A DNA stretch of 56,610 nt, taken from assembly GCA_039794405.1 (NCBI GenBank), contig JBDIVL010000028.1, forward strand, positions 1 to 56,610, in the 5' to 3' direction. Under the pieces are notes generated by a model. The model did not search any database, was not told the origin of the DNA, and worked only from the letters and a program-made list of their open reading frames with translations. The position numbers were made by a program, and so were the translations under genes. Origin of the DNA: JBDIVL01 sp039794405. GTDB taxonomy: Bacteria; Planctomycetota; Brocadiia; Brocadiales; Brocadiaceae. The stretch's first letter is position 1. Each line of letters begins with the position of its first letter. Below are positions 34,577 through 43,933 of this stretch, one piece after another.

Positions 34577-35983
34577 ATGATAAAGGAAAATCACGCATCG
34601 TTTAAGGGTTTGATGATATTTTCGGATCTCTGTATCGTGTTTGTGACTTTTTTCCTGGGTTTCTATCTCCGAAAAAGGTTTGATGATTTTTACGAACTGA
34701 ACACCTGTATCTTGCTTTTACCTACATTACTAATCATATGGGGACTCCTTCTTTACTGTTTTGGGATGTACAATTCTATCAGGACCAAACAAATATCCGA
34801 CGTGATGTTTATTATTACTGAAGTCGCTCTCGTAGGCAGCAGTCTTTTTGGAAGCTTTATATTTATTACAAAGGCACAGGTAGTGAGCAGATTGCACATC
34901 CTGTATTCGTTTCTCCTCGCAGTGATATTTATTAGTATCGAAAAAGTCCTGCTCATACGATACTTTAAATATCAAAGCAAGAATGGCGTAAATACGAATA
35001 ATATTTTAATCGTTGGTACCGGGGTTAGAGCCCAGCATCTTGTAAGCATAATTGATAAGCACCCTGAATGGGGAATGAAGGTTATCGGTCTTGTGGATGA
35101 TGATACAACGAAAATAAATAACCAAATTTATCAACATAAGGTGATAGGTTCCTTTAAGGATATACCGGATATCATCCATAATACGGTAGTGGATGAGGTT
35201 ATATTTGTTGTACCACGCTCATGGTTAAATAAAATTGAAGAAATAATATATATCTGTGAGATAGAGGGATTAAAGGTAAGTATGGCAGCAGATCTATTCG
35301 AACTGAAATTGTCGAGATTAAAATATAATAATTTCGACAAGTTTCCTTTACTTACCTTTGAGAGTACGCCCGATAAGGTAATACCTCTTTTTTTAAAGCG
35401 GTTATTTGATATCGTTTTTTCTGGAGCCGCACTGGTAATATCATTACCTATTTTCGCAATTACAGCACTATCAATAAAAGTAACTTCAAAAGGTCGTGTG
35501 TTTTTCAAACAACAGAGATGCAGTCTGAACGGGAGAAAATTCACGATGTATAAGTTTAGGACCATGATTGACGGTGCTGAAACGAAACTAAAAGATCTGC
35601 TCGCTTACAATGAGATGAAAGGACCTGTTTTCAAGATGAAAAATGATCCAAGAGTTACAAAGATAGGAAAACTCTTAAGAAAGTTAAGTATTGACGAATT
35701 GCCTCAATTATGGAGCGTATTTAAAGGAGATATGAGTTTGGTAGGTCCAAGACCACCAATCCCTTCTGAGGTAAGTAAATATGAGCCCTGGCAAAGGAGA
35801 AGGCTTAGTATGAGACCTGGTATAACCTGCCTTTGGCAGGCACACGGAAGAAATAAGATAACCGATTTCAATGAATGGATGAAGCTCGACTTAACGTATA
35901 TCGATAATTGGTCACTCTGGCTTGATTTTAAAATACTTCTTAAAACAGTACCGGTTGTATTATTTGGAACTGGAGCGAAGTAA
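34577..35983 (+). CDS. undecaprenyl-phosphate sugar phosphotransferase (WcaJ/PglC-type)
   Basis: 468 residues. Four hydrophobic spans in the first 135 residues are followed by a Rossmann-like central domain (NILIVGTGVRAQHLV) and the C-terminal bacterial sugar transferase domain from KRLFDIVFSGAALVISLP onward. Its catalytic signature includes MYKFRTM, KLSIDELPQLW and SLVGPRPP. It loads the first sugar-1-phosphate on the lipid carrier and starts each repeat unit. It has its own sigma54-type promoter and operators upstream, so initiation may be the regulated step. The specific sugar cannot be told. Confidence 0.93.
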   Translation: MIKENHASFKGLMIFSDLCIVFVTFFLGFYLRKRFDDFYELNTCILLLPTLLIIWGLLLYCFGMYNSIRTKQISDVMFIITEVALVGSSLFGSFIFITKAQVVSRLHILYSFLLAVIFISIEKVLLIRYFKYQSKNGVNTNNILIVGTGVRAQHLVSIIDKHPEWGMKVIGLVDDDTTKINNQIYQHKVIGSFKDIPDIIHNTVVDEVIFVVPRSWLNKIEEIIYICEIEGLKVSMAADLFELKLSRLKYNNFDKFPLLTFESTPDKVIPLFLKRLFDIVFSGAALVISLPIFAITALSIKVTSKGRVFFKQQRCSLNGRKFTMYKFRTMIDGAETKLKDLLAYNEMKGPVFKMKNDPRVTKIGKLLRKLSIDELPQLWSVFKGDMSLVGPRPPIPSEVSKYEPWQRRRLSMRPGITCLWQAHGRNKITDFNEWMKLDLTYIDNWSLWLDFKILLKTVPVVLFGTGAK

Positions 35984-36077
35984 TTCAGGACTGAAAAATC
36001 AAATAACACACTTTTAAAATACTGTTTTTGTATCTAATCCAGTATCTAAATTTCAGTTTATGCAAAGGGGAGCAAAG

Positions 36078-36974
36078 ATGTTGAAGATCATTCCTGTAAT
36101 TTTATTACTATCTTTTAACCTGTTGGTAATACCAGAGAAGACATGTTATGCCAATGAACCTGGGGAAATCTTACCCGGATCGGAGAAACTGCATTATGCT
36201 TATGAACTTAAAGAAAATCCCTACAGAGTTGGTATTGATGACGTGCTTGACATAAGCGTACTTGGCTATGATAACCTTAAGACCGTATCGGCTGTAACAA
36301 CAGACGGCTCCATATCTTTTCCCTATATAGGTACCGTTTATGTTAAAGGTATGAGTGTATCTGATATTGAAAAGGAAATATCAAAAAGGCTTGCTAGTGG
36401 ATACATAAAGTATCCCGTAGTTTCTGTATCATTAATAAACTCAAAAAGTGTAAAGTTCTTTGTATATGGTGAAGTAAAAAATCCAGGAAAATTCTCGCTT
36501 GAAGATAACATGACCGTTTTAAAGGCGATTTCAGCGGCCGGAGGTATTACTCCGGATGGAATTTATGGTGCTATAAAACTCAAACGGAAACAGGAAAATA
36601 AAAACATATACAGAGAAATTTATATAGACCTTAAAAATATAAAAGAGGGCGTTAATAACGGTGATATGCCTATTAATCCAGAAGATATATTAATCGTTGA
36701 GCGTAATAAAAGTTTCTTTGTCTACGGTGAAGTTTCTAAACCCGGTAAATTCACTCTTGAAGATGGCACAACTGTCCTTAAGGCCATATCCATTGCCGGA
36801 GGGTTTACCAAGTACGGTTCTCCGTACCGGGTAAAAATCCTCAGATCTGTTCCGGGTAAGATGGGATACGAAGATATTAGAATAGACATAAAAGGCGCAG
36901 TGAGGGGGCAAGACGGAAAAGATATTCATTTAAAACCCGAAGATATCGTTGTAGCGTCGGAGGGAATCCTTTAA
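36078..36974 (+). CDS. polysaccharide export protein (Wza/SLBB family)
   Basis: 298 residues. A signal peptide precedes YRVGIDDVLDISVLGYDNL, which opens the polysaccharide biosynthesis/export domain. Two SLBB repeats follow, starting at VKFFVYGEVKNPGKFSLED and FFVYGEVSKPGKFTLED. It should form an export channel in or near the outer membrane. GGGGAG before ATG 36078 supports this start over ATG 36060. It lies between the sugar transferase and the Wzz-like gene. Confidence 0.92.
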   Translation: MLKIIPVILLLSFNLLVIPEKTCYANEPGEILPGSEKLHYAYELKENPYRVGIDDVLDISVLGYDNLKTVSAVTTDGSISFPYIGTVYVKGMSVSDIEKEISKRLASGYIKYPVVSVSLINSKSVKFFVYGEVKNPGKFSLEDNMTVLKAISAAGGITPDGIYGAIKLKRKQENKNIYREIYIDLKNIKEGVNNGDMPINPEDILIVERNKSFFVYGEVSKPGKFTLEDGTTVLKAISIAGGFTKYGSPYRVKILRSVPGKMGYEDIRIDIKGAVRGQDGKDIHLKPEDIVVASEGIL

Positions 36975-37034
36975 ACAAGGGTAACAATTCTAACACAAAC
37001 AATAATTTTTGCACTTTTAACCTATGGAGGCATA

Positions 37035-38654
37035 ATGAACTCAAGTTTCCGAGACTATATAAGAGTTATATTCAGACAGAAGGTAATAATTATAGCGACT
37101 GTCGCCATCATCCTGATATGTGTTTTCACCGGACTACAACTGAGGACTCCCGTTTATTATGCTTATGTCAAAATGCTTATTACTGCAGAAAAGCAAATAA
37201 CAGCACCATATTACAGAGACTTAGGCGGATATAATAACGAATCTCAAATATCTTTTACTCAAAGTGAAATCGTAATTTCCACCCCTGTGCTGGAACGTAC
37301 CGTTAAATCACTGAAACTTCACGAACGGCCAGCAGATTATGAAAAGTATTTTTGTACCACGTTTAAACTATACGTTATGTCACTAAAAGAGACTTTTCTG
37401 CAAAAAATCTTTCTCCCTCTTAAAGAGTTAACAGATTTACGTAAACAGCCGATACAGGAGAAAATTCGCAATGAATATGAAGAAGCATATCGTATTCGAA
37501 CGGCGATTGATAAACTCAGAGGCAGCATAAGTGTAGAACCAATAAGAGACACCGATTTATTTATGATAAGTGTTGCTGATTTTGATCCAGAAGCGGCAGC
37601 TGCAATTGCTAATGTGGTGAGTCGATCATATGTCATTTTTGATCTTGAACAGCAACTTGCTGAACTCGAGTTAAAATATGGAGAAAAACATCAAATTGTA
37701 ATGCAGTTAAGGGACAGTATCGATACCATGGCCAAAAATCTTACTGGCGTATCACTTCCCTCTCTGGAAGCTATTGGCCCGGCAAGTACCAAGATTATTG
37801 AACAGGCACAGGTACCTTTTTTCCCGGTACAAACGAGCAAGCGTTTAGCCATGATATTAGCATTATTTATGAGTTTGTTTTTCGGAATTATACTTGCCTA
37901 TGGGTTTGAATATATGGATCCAACGCTTAAATCACCTCAAGATATTGAAACATTTCTTAACTTACCGTATCTAGGTTTTGTTCCAAAGAATGGATATAAA
38001 AAGCAATTAATTACTGATACGAAACGAACAGTCCCTTACATTCAATCATATCAGCAGCTTTCCGATCACCTCTATTTATCGGTAAGAGATAAAAACTTAA
38101 AGTCTGTTCTGGTAACCGCTGATTCCCCTTTCAATGGGTTAGCTACCATTGTCGCTAACTTAGGGATTTATTTGTCTGATAGGGTAGGCTACAAGGTACT
38201 TGTTATTGATGCGAATTTGAGAACCCCGGAATTTCATGACATTTTCCATATTCCCGACAGTCCCGGCCTTATCGATGTCCTCGATGGAAAAATCTCTCTT
38301 GAAAAGGCAATACAGTACGTAAATCCGAATCTGGCTGTTTTACCCACAAGGAAAACACTGCAAAACCCAATTTCTCTCTTAAATTCTTCAGAGATGCTTG
38401 ACCTCATCAAGAAGGCAAAAGAAAAATATGAAATAATTCTGGTCGATTATGCAAACTTAAAGAACATTAAAGAGGTTTGTATACTCTCTTCATATTTAGA
38501 TGGAATTGCCTTGATAGTAAATGAGGGTAAAACAAGGCGCCATGTTGTAAAGGCACTCCTATCACCTTTGGAAAGGAAAAAAGCCAACCTCATTGGAGTC
38601 ATCCTAAATAACCGCACTTTTGTAATTCCGGAAATGATTTATAAAAGACTGTAA
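37035..38654 (+). CDS. Wzz/BY-kinase-like protein with degenerate P-loop
   Basis: 539 residues. A Wzz-type membrane domain has spans near 18-35 and 270-290, with a GumC/Wzz coiled region between. The C-terminal domain has a BY-kinase-type ATPase fold: a Walker A'-like strand VLVIDANLRTP at 388-398 and Walker B-like IILVDYANL, but the P-loop reads TADSPFNGLATIV where GxGKST is expected, with Leu replacing the Lys. There is no C-terminal Tyr cluster. It is probably a chain-length regulator without kinase activity. It follows the export gene, its usual partner. Confidence 0.88.
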   Translation: MNSSFRDYIRVIFRQKVIIIATVAIILICVFTGLQLRTPVYYAYVKMLITAEKQITAPYYRDLGGYNNESQISFTQSEIVISTPVLERTVKSLKLHERPADYEKYFCTTFKLYVMSLKETFLQKIFLPLKELTDLRKQPIQEKIRNEYEEAYRIRTAIDKLRGSISVEPIRDTDLFMISVADFDPEAAAAIANVVSRSYVIFDLEQQLAELELKYGEKHQIVMQLRDSIDTMAKNLTGVSLPSLEAIGPASTKIIEQAQVPFFPVQTSKRLAMILALFMSLFFGIILAYGFEYMDPTLKSPQDIETFLNLPYLGFVPKNGYKKQLITDTKRTVPYIQSYQQLSDHLYLSVRDKNLKSVLVTADSPFNGLATIVANLGIYLSDRVGYKVLVIDANLRTPEFHDIFHIPDSPGLIDVLDGKISLEKAIQYVNPNLAVLPTRKTLQNPISLLNSSEMLDLIKKAKEKYEIILVDYANLKNIKEVCILSSYLDGIALIVNEGKTRRHVVKALLSPLERKKANLIGVILNNRTFVIPEMIYKRL

Positions 38655-38661
38655 TCATTAG

Positions 38662-38782
38662 GGTTGGTTCAATCGTCTACGATTGAACCGAAATGTTTTG
38701 CATGTTTCCTGTGCCTGGCATCAATCAAAACATACAGGCCCATGCTCAACACATGATTCAATCTGCAAGATTGAACCAACCA
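38662..38782. mobile_element. MITE-like element with GGTTGGTTCAATC ends
   Basis: GGTTGGTTCAATC starts at 38662 and GATTGAACCAACC ends at 38782: perfect 13-base inverted ends, each with its own sub-palindrome GGTTCAATC/GATTGAACC. Related copies lie at 31951, 52727 and 54624. It separates the Wzz-like gene from rmlA. The rest of the gap to 39062 is unremarkable. Confidence 0.7.
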
Positions 38783-39062
38783 CGAAATTTCTTGGGTCCA
38801 TCCGGGTCCTTGAGTTTTCGGTTCGTCCCCAAACTTTGTTTGGACATGTAATGGCTGAGAAATTCTGTTTCAAAAAAGAGTCGATAAGGTATAGAAACGC
38901 ACAGTTGCAGGGGGGAGAAACAAGAATATAAAGACTGCACTTAAGCTCATATCAGTAAATACTTCGCCCCTACTGCAGGTGTTAAGAGAAAGTGTTCCAG
39001 GAAGACTAATATCAGGCATTTAACTTTTGATCAAAACCATGAATAAAGAAAAGAAGAAAATA

Positions 39063-39932
39063 ATGAAAGGAATCATTCTCGCAGGTGGGAGGGCAACAAG
39101 GCTGTATCCCATTACGAGAGGCGTATCCAAACAGATGCTCCCCGTTTACGATAAACCAATGATTTACTATCCTTTTTCTGTTTTAATGCTTGCGGGGATA
39201 AGGGATATTCTCATCATTTCCACATCTCATGATGTGCCACGCTTCAAAGATTTATTAGGGGATGGTAAGGAGTGGGGAATGAAACTCTCCTATGCTGTCC
39301 AGCACAGGCCAGGGGGAATAGCAGAAAGTTTCCTTGTTGGCGAGGAGTTTATCGGAAGAGACAACGTTTGCCTAATCCTTGGAGATAATATTCTGTATGG
39401 TCATAATTTAACGGAATTTTTACATGAGGCATCAACCTTGCGTGAAGAAGCAATAATATTCGGTTATTACGTAAAAGATCCCCAAAGGTACGGTGTTATC
39501 GAATTCGATAAAGATTTCAAAGTGATTTCCATTGAGGAAAAACCCAAAAAACCAAAATCAAACTGGGCAGCCACAGGTCTTTATTTTTATGATAACGATG
39601 TTGTTAAGATTGCAAAACAGATCAAACCCTCTGCAAGGGGAGAACTGGAAATTACAGATGTTAACAACGAATATTTGAGAAGAGGAAAGCTAAAGGTCAA
39701 ATTACTGGGCCGGGGCTATGCCTGGCTTGATACAGGAACGTATGATTCGTTAATTGAGGCCTCCATGTTTATAAAAACGTTAGAGGAAAGGCAAGGGCTA
39801 AAGATAGGCTGTATCGAAGAAGTGGCTTATAAAATGGGCTTTATTCATAAAGAACAATTACAAAAATTGGCAGATGAGATACCTACGAGTTACGGAGAAT
39901 ATATAAGGAGTTTACTGGAAGATGGAAGATAG
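39063..39932 (+). CDS. rmlA: glucose-1-phosphate thymidylyltransferase
   Basis: 289 residues from ATG 39063, close to the 290-residue family length. MKGIILAGGRATRLYPITRG is the nucleotide-binding start, followed by KQMLPVYDKPMIYYP, and GDN and RGYAWLDTGT later in the fold. It makes dTDP-glucose from glucose-1-phosphate and dTTP. In-frame starts at TTG 39027 and ATG 39039 would add a basic, non-family tail. The last 11 bases overlap the next gene. It supplies the substrate for rmlB at 42830. Confidence 0.94.
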   Translation: MKGIILAGGRATRLYPITRGVSKQMLPVYDKPMIYYPFSVLMLAGIRDILIISTSHDVPRFKDLLGDGKEWGMKLSYAVQHRPGGIAESFLVGEEFIGRDNVCLILGDNILYGHNLTEFLHEASTLREEAIIFGYYVKDPQRYGVIEFDKDFKVISIEEKPKKPKSNWAATGLYFYDNDVVKIAKQIKPSARGELEITDVNNEYLRRGKLKVKLLGRGYAWLDTGTYDSLIEASMFIKTLEERQGLKIGCIEEVAYKMGFIHKEQLQKLADEIPTSYGEYIRSLLEDGR

Positions 39933-40782
39933 AGTTCTTATCCTTGGCAAAGGCTTTCTTGGAGAACGATTACAAGAGGCCTTCCACTATGACATTTCAG
40001 ACAGAAAAATCTGTTCATACAGAGATGCAGAAGAAGAGGTAGAAAAACATAAACCAAAAATGATAATAAACTGTATTGGCAGCACAGGCAGAAGAAATGT
40101 TGATGATTGTGAGTTGGACAAAGAGAAGACATTACTTTCTAATACCTTTGTCCCTATTTTCTTAGCAGAAGTTGCTTTCAGGCATAAAGTTAAACTAGTT
40201 CATATCAGTAGCGGCTGCATTTATCACTTTGATTATTCTAAAGATAAACCAATAGGTGAAGAGCAAACACCAGACTTTTACCAGTTGTTTTACAGCAGGG
40301 GAAAGGTTTATGCAGAAAAGGCCCTGGAAGTTTTCTGCAGTGAGTTTAATATTTTAATTCCAAGGATCAGGATCCCTCTTGATAACCGTCCCCATCCCAA
40401 AAATATCCTCAGCAAATTAATTCAATATAAGAGAGTTATTGATTTACCAAATTCAGTTACCTATATCCCTGATTTTATCAGGGCTTTAGACCATTTAATA
40501 AAAATTGATGCGAAGGGAATCTATAACGTTGTGAACAAAAATGGTCTTAGTTATCCGGACATTCTTGATATTTATAAAAAATATATTCCCCATTTTGAAT
40601 ACGAGGTTATTGATTACAAAACCCTCAACATGGTGAGGACAAATGTAATTATGTCTACGAAGAAATTAGAGAGTACAGGATTTCAAGTGAGGGATATACG
40701 TGAAGTACTGGAGGAATGTGTCGAAGGATATGTAAAAGATGTCGGGCAACGGGCATTGAGTACTTTATCTGCAAGCAATTGA
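39922..40782 (+). CDS. NAD(P)-dependent sugar reductase, RmlD-like
   Basis: 286 residues, extended SDR fold. The nucleotide motif is ILGKGFLGERL, with HISSGCIY and the YxxxK pair in YSRGKVYAEK. It lies 11 bases inside the end of rmlA, so it is co-translated with a dTDP-sugar gene. The family includes dTDP-4-dehydrorhamnose reductase (RmlD). An RmlC epimerase is not found in the window, so an RmlD label is only a suggestion. A terminator lies 90 bases downstream. Confidence 0.75.
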   Translation: MEDRVLILGKGFLGERLQEAFHYDISDRKICSYRDAEEEVEKHKPKMIINCIGSTGRRNVDDCELDKEKTLLSNTFVPIFLAEVAFRHKVKLVHISSGCIYHFDYSKDKPIGEEQTPDFYQLFYSRGKVYAEKALEVFCSEFNILIPRIRIPLDNRPHPKNILSKLIQYKRVIDLPNSVTYIPDFIRALDHLIKIDAKGIYNVVNKNGLSYPDILDIYKKYIPHFEYEVIDYKTLNMVRTNVIMSTKKLESTGFQVRDIREVLEECVEGYVKDVGQRALSTLSASN

Positions 40783-40872
40783 AATCGAACTGTATCCGCT
40801 TCAGAATCGGCTTTCAGCAATGATTCAAACATGAAGATTTGCATTACAACAATAACCTGAAATACCAGGTGT

Positions 40873-40914
40873 AGATTCCTTTCCTGTAGATGGTCAGGAA
40901 AGGAATCTTTTTAT
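40873..40914 (+). terminator. rho-independent terminator after rmlA/rmlD-like
   Basis: Perfect 14-base arms AGATTCCTTTCCTG and CAGGAAAGGAATCT around the loop TAGATGGT, followed by TTTTTAT. The stem plus T run is a classical intrinsic terminator. It ends the transcript before the RCC1 gene. Confidence 0.85.
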
Positions 40915-40940
40915 ATTCAAAACCATGAGTTAAAGAAAGG

Positions 40941-42536
40941 ATGGGGAAAAGAATGGGCCGCAGGTTTTTCAGTTTTATGCAAAGTCGATTTACCGTTTTT
41001 TGTAGTACGATATTTTTATTGCTTGTGTTAACGGTTGCTGTTCAGGGAACAGCGACCGCATTGGTAACACCTCGACTCTCAGGTGGAAGTTATTACAGCA
41101 TTGCCTTGAAGTCAGACGGCACAGTTTGGTCGTGGGGGAGTAATGAATATGGACAGTTGGGAAACGGAACAACCGAAGACCGTTTTATTCCCACGAAGGT
41201 TAGTGACCTTAGTGATGTTCTTGCCATTGCAGGTGGGAGCTTTCACAACCTTGCACTGAAGTCAGACAGAACTGTCTGGGCGTGGGGATATAATACGAAT
41301 GGGCAATTGGGTAATGGAACCACCACGAGTAGCTCTGTTCCAGTACAGGTAAGTTATCTCAGCGATATCATTGCTATAGATGTTGGAAAATACTATTTTA
41401 TTAAAAATATCTCTTATATCTATCCTGCGCACAGCCTTGCACTGAAGTCAGACGGTACGGTCTGGGCATGGGGTTATAATTGGTACGGGCAATTTGGAAA
41501 TGGCACTACCAAGAGCAGCACCGTTCCCGTACAGGTAAGTAACATTAGCGATGTTACTTCTATTGCGGCGGGAGGTGCGCACAACCTTGCCCTGAAGTTA
41601 GACGGCACGGTCTGGGCATGGGGTTATAATTGGTACGGGCAGTTGGGAAACGGAACTACAACAAGCAGTTATCTGCCCGTACAGGTAGCGGGTCTTAATA
41701 ATGTCACCGCTATAGCATGCGGGTATGATCATAGCCTTGCCCTGAAGTCAGACGGTACAGTCTGGGCATGGGGTTATAATACAGATGGACAGCTGGGAAT
41801 CGGAAATACAACATCGAGGCATACACCAAAACAGGTAAGTAACCTTTCCGATGTTACCTTTATTGCAAGTGGAGGATTCCACAGTTTTGCCCTGAAGTCA
41901 GACGGTACGGTCTGGGCATGGGGTTCTAACTCGCATGGACAATTAGGAAATGGGAAATCGGGTAAAGACGAAAAAGCTACTACACCGATACAGGTAAGTA
42001 ATCTTTCTGATGTTGCTACCGTTGCGGGAGGGTTGGAACACAGCCTGGCCCTGAAGCCGGATGGCACAGTCTGGGCATGGGGTTATAATCGGGATGGTCA
42101 ATTAGGAAATGGCGAGGGTGGTAATACTAAGGCAGAAGATAAAGAGCCTGTACAAACCATTATTAATATGAATAAGATTGAATTTCCTACGTCCGATGCA
42201 GAAGCATTGATAGTGGCTTTTCCGGAAATGAAACTCTGCACACGTTTTAAAAAAGAGGGAGATGTATTGGGAAGTGATTATGCGATCATAACAGTAAGTA
42301 GCGGTGATCACACTGTTGAAGGAGCGACAGTTACTGCAAAGATAAACACGGCTGGCAGGAAACTTATAGCCATCTCACCGAGGGAGATTGCCACGGATGC
42401 CAATGGCCAGGCCAGGTTTTACATAAGAGCAAAAAGGAAAAACACGAAGAATCGGGCAACAGTTACGTTTACCTCAGCTAGTTTAAAGGAGACATTGCAA
42501 GTAATCCTTAATAAGAGATGCTTTGCCTCTGAATAG
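40941..42536 (+). CDS. secreted RCC1-repeat protein with C-terminal Ig-like domain
   Basis: 531 residues with a signal peptide (about residues 1-40). About seven RCC1-type repeats of roughly 50 residues each follow, with the unit HSLALKSDGTVWAWGYN and GQLGNGTT; the repeats are also nearly identical at DNA level. Residues from about 420 on form a different beta domain with GATVTAKINTAGR and GQARFYIRAK, like bacterial Ig-like modules. It is probably a surface or extracellular beta-propeller. It lies inside a polysaccharide locus after its own terminator, so it may bind matrix. ATG 40953 is an alternative start. Confidence 0.88.
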   Translation: MGKRMGRRFFSFMQSRFTVFCSTIFLLLVLTVAVQGTATALVTPRLSGGSYYSIALKSDGTVWSWGSNEYGQLGNGTTEDRFIPTKVSDLSDVLAIAGGSFHNLALKSDRTVWAWGYNTNGQLGNGTTTSSSVPVQVSYLSDIIAIDVGKYYFIKNISYIYPAHSLALKSDGTVWAWGYNWYGQFGNGTTKSSTVPVQVSNISDVTSIAAGGAHNLALKLDGTVWAWGYNWYGQLGNGTTTSSYLPVQVAGLNNVTAIACGYDHSLALKSDGTVWAWGYNTDGQLGIGNTTSRHTPKQVSNLSDVTFIASGGFHSFALKSDGTVWAWGSNSHGQLGNGKSGKDEKATTPIQVSNLSDVATVAGGLEHSLALKPDGTVWAWGYNRDGQLGNGEGGNTKAEDKEPVQTIINMNKIEFPTSDAEALIVAFPEMKLCTRFKKEGDVLGSDYAIITVSSGDHTVEGATVTAKINTAGRKLIAISPREIATDANGQARFYIRAKRKNTKNRATVTFTSASLKETLQVILNKRCFASE

Positions 42537-42594
42537 CATTACGATAAATGCATTCTGTGCAAAACTTCCAACCCGAATGAGGCGGAAGAGATTA

Positions 42595-42756
42595 ACCACG
42601 GAAACACAGAAGAGAAGAATGACTCGGTGGTTAAGGTTAAGGTCAAGGTTGAGGTTAATTTCACCCTCGGTAGCAACCTCTATGCGTTACGCCTTTATTT
42701 CTTCTTGGTCTACTAGAGTATTTTCCGTGTTTTCATAATTTCTGTGTTTCAGTGGT
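42595..42756. repeat. 162-bp element with ACCACGGAAACACAGAA ends and GGTTAA repeats
   Basis: ACCACGGAAACACAGAA at 42595-42611 matches the complement of the right end 42740-42756 with one mismatch. Inside, at 42629-42658, lies a run of GGTTAA/GGTCAA hexamers. It is a non-coding, MITE-like repeat and fills most of the gap between the RCC1 gene and rmlB. Confidence 0.6.
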
Positions 42757-42829
42757 TATCATACTCAACAAATGTCAAAATATTTTTGAAAGATACTAAT
42801 TTGAGCTGTTCAACGGAGGATCATTTCAT

Positions 42830-43864
42830 TTGAATAAACATAAAGTATTAGTAACCGGGGGGGCCGGCTTTATCGGCAGCGAATTTGTAAAACAGATTAT
42901 TAAGAAAAAATATACTGTTGTTGTGGCTGACAAGATAACATACGCTGGCGATCTGGAAAGATTACGAGAGGTAAAAGGACAATATAAATTTTACAAGCAA
43001 GACCTCTATAATAAAAAACAGTTAGAGAAAGTTGTTGAGGAAGAAAGACCTTCTCATCTTGTTCATTTTGCTGCCGAGAGCCATGTCGACAGGAGTATTA
43101 TTGACGCAGGTGCATTTATAAAGACAAATGTTTTTGGAACTCAAGTCTTACTTGATATAACAAAAAAATATCCCATAGAAAGATTTATTCATATTTCAAC
43201 AGATGAAGTGTACGGGGATATAGATGAGGGAGAATCACATGAGAATACTCCTCTTAATCCGAGTTCTCCATACTCTGCAAGCAAAGCTGCGGCTGATTTA
43301 TTAGTAAAGTCATATATAAGGACACATAACATACCAGCTATCATAGTAAGGCCATCGAATAATTATGGTCCCTGGCAGTATCCGGAAAAGTTCATACCCG
43401 TAGTGATCTATAAGGCTTTAAAAAATGAAAAGATTCCTGTGTATGCACAAGGTCAAAATGTACGGGAGTGGCTTTACGTTTCAGATTGTGCTCATGCAAT
43501 AGTGACAATAATGGAAAACGGAAAATTAGGAGAGGTTTATAATATAGGTTCGGGGATAGAAAAAAAGAATCTTGATGTGGTTGAAAATATTTTGAAAAAA
43601 ACAAAGAAACCCCTGGACCTTATAGAGTTTGTAAAAGACCGTCCCGGTCACGATTATCGATATCGTTTAAATTCTCTTAAAATAAAAAATGAACTCCATT
43701 GGAATGCAAAGATAGATTTTGAAAACGGGATACATCAGACAATTGCGTGGTATGAGGAAAATATGAAGTGGTTAGGGAATAAGGTTACTTACCTGGAAAG
43801 CTATTGGAAAAATGTTTATAAAAGCAATGAGTTATCAGCGTCAGGCAAAATTTCTAAAAGCTGA
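42830..43864 (+). CDS. rmlB: dTDP-glucose 4,6-dehydratase
   Basis: 344 residues. GGAGFIGSEFV is the NAD-binding start, HFAAESHVDRSI the conserved loop, STDEVYGD supplies the Thr-Asp-Glu catalytic residues, and YSASKAAADLL the Tyr/Lys pair. It converts dTDP-glucose to the 4-keto-6-deoxy sugar. TTG 42830 is the start, with GGAGG about 10 bases upstream; no ATG is better placed. It is separated from rmlA by a terminator, the RCC1 gene and a MITE-like repeat, so the pathway genes are split. Confidence 0.94.
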   Translation: MNKHKVLVTGGAGFIGSEFVKQIIKKKYTVVVADKITYAGDLERLREVKGQYKFYKQDLYNKKQLEKVVEEERPSHLVHFAAESHVDRSIIDAGAFIKTNVFGTQVLLDITKKYPIERFIHISTDEVYGDIDEGESHENTPLNPSSPYSASKAAADLLVKSYIRTHNIPAIIVRPSNNYGPWQYPEKFIPVVIYKALKNEKIPVYAQGQNVREWLYVSDCAHAIVTIMENGKLGEVYNIGSGIEKKNLDVVENILKKTKKPLDLIEFVKDRPGHDYRYRLNSLKIKNELHWNAKIDFENGIHQTIAWYEENMKWLGNKVTYLESYWKNVYKSNELSASGKISKS

Positions 43865-43933
43865 CATCTGAACGCTGATAGCCGGACAAACACCTTGCTT
43901 TTTGCTCCTAGGATAAAGGAATGAGAAAAGAAT

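Noticed and set aside
41090..42120. Regular repeats at about 150-base spacing, considered as a repeat array or CRISPR
   Set aside because: They are in-frame coding repeats of the RCC1 propeller, without spacers.
42523..42738. 71-codon frame after the RCC1 gene
   Set aside because: It lies within the 162-bp repeat with GGTTAA hexamers and would be an artefact of that element.
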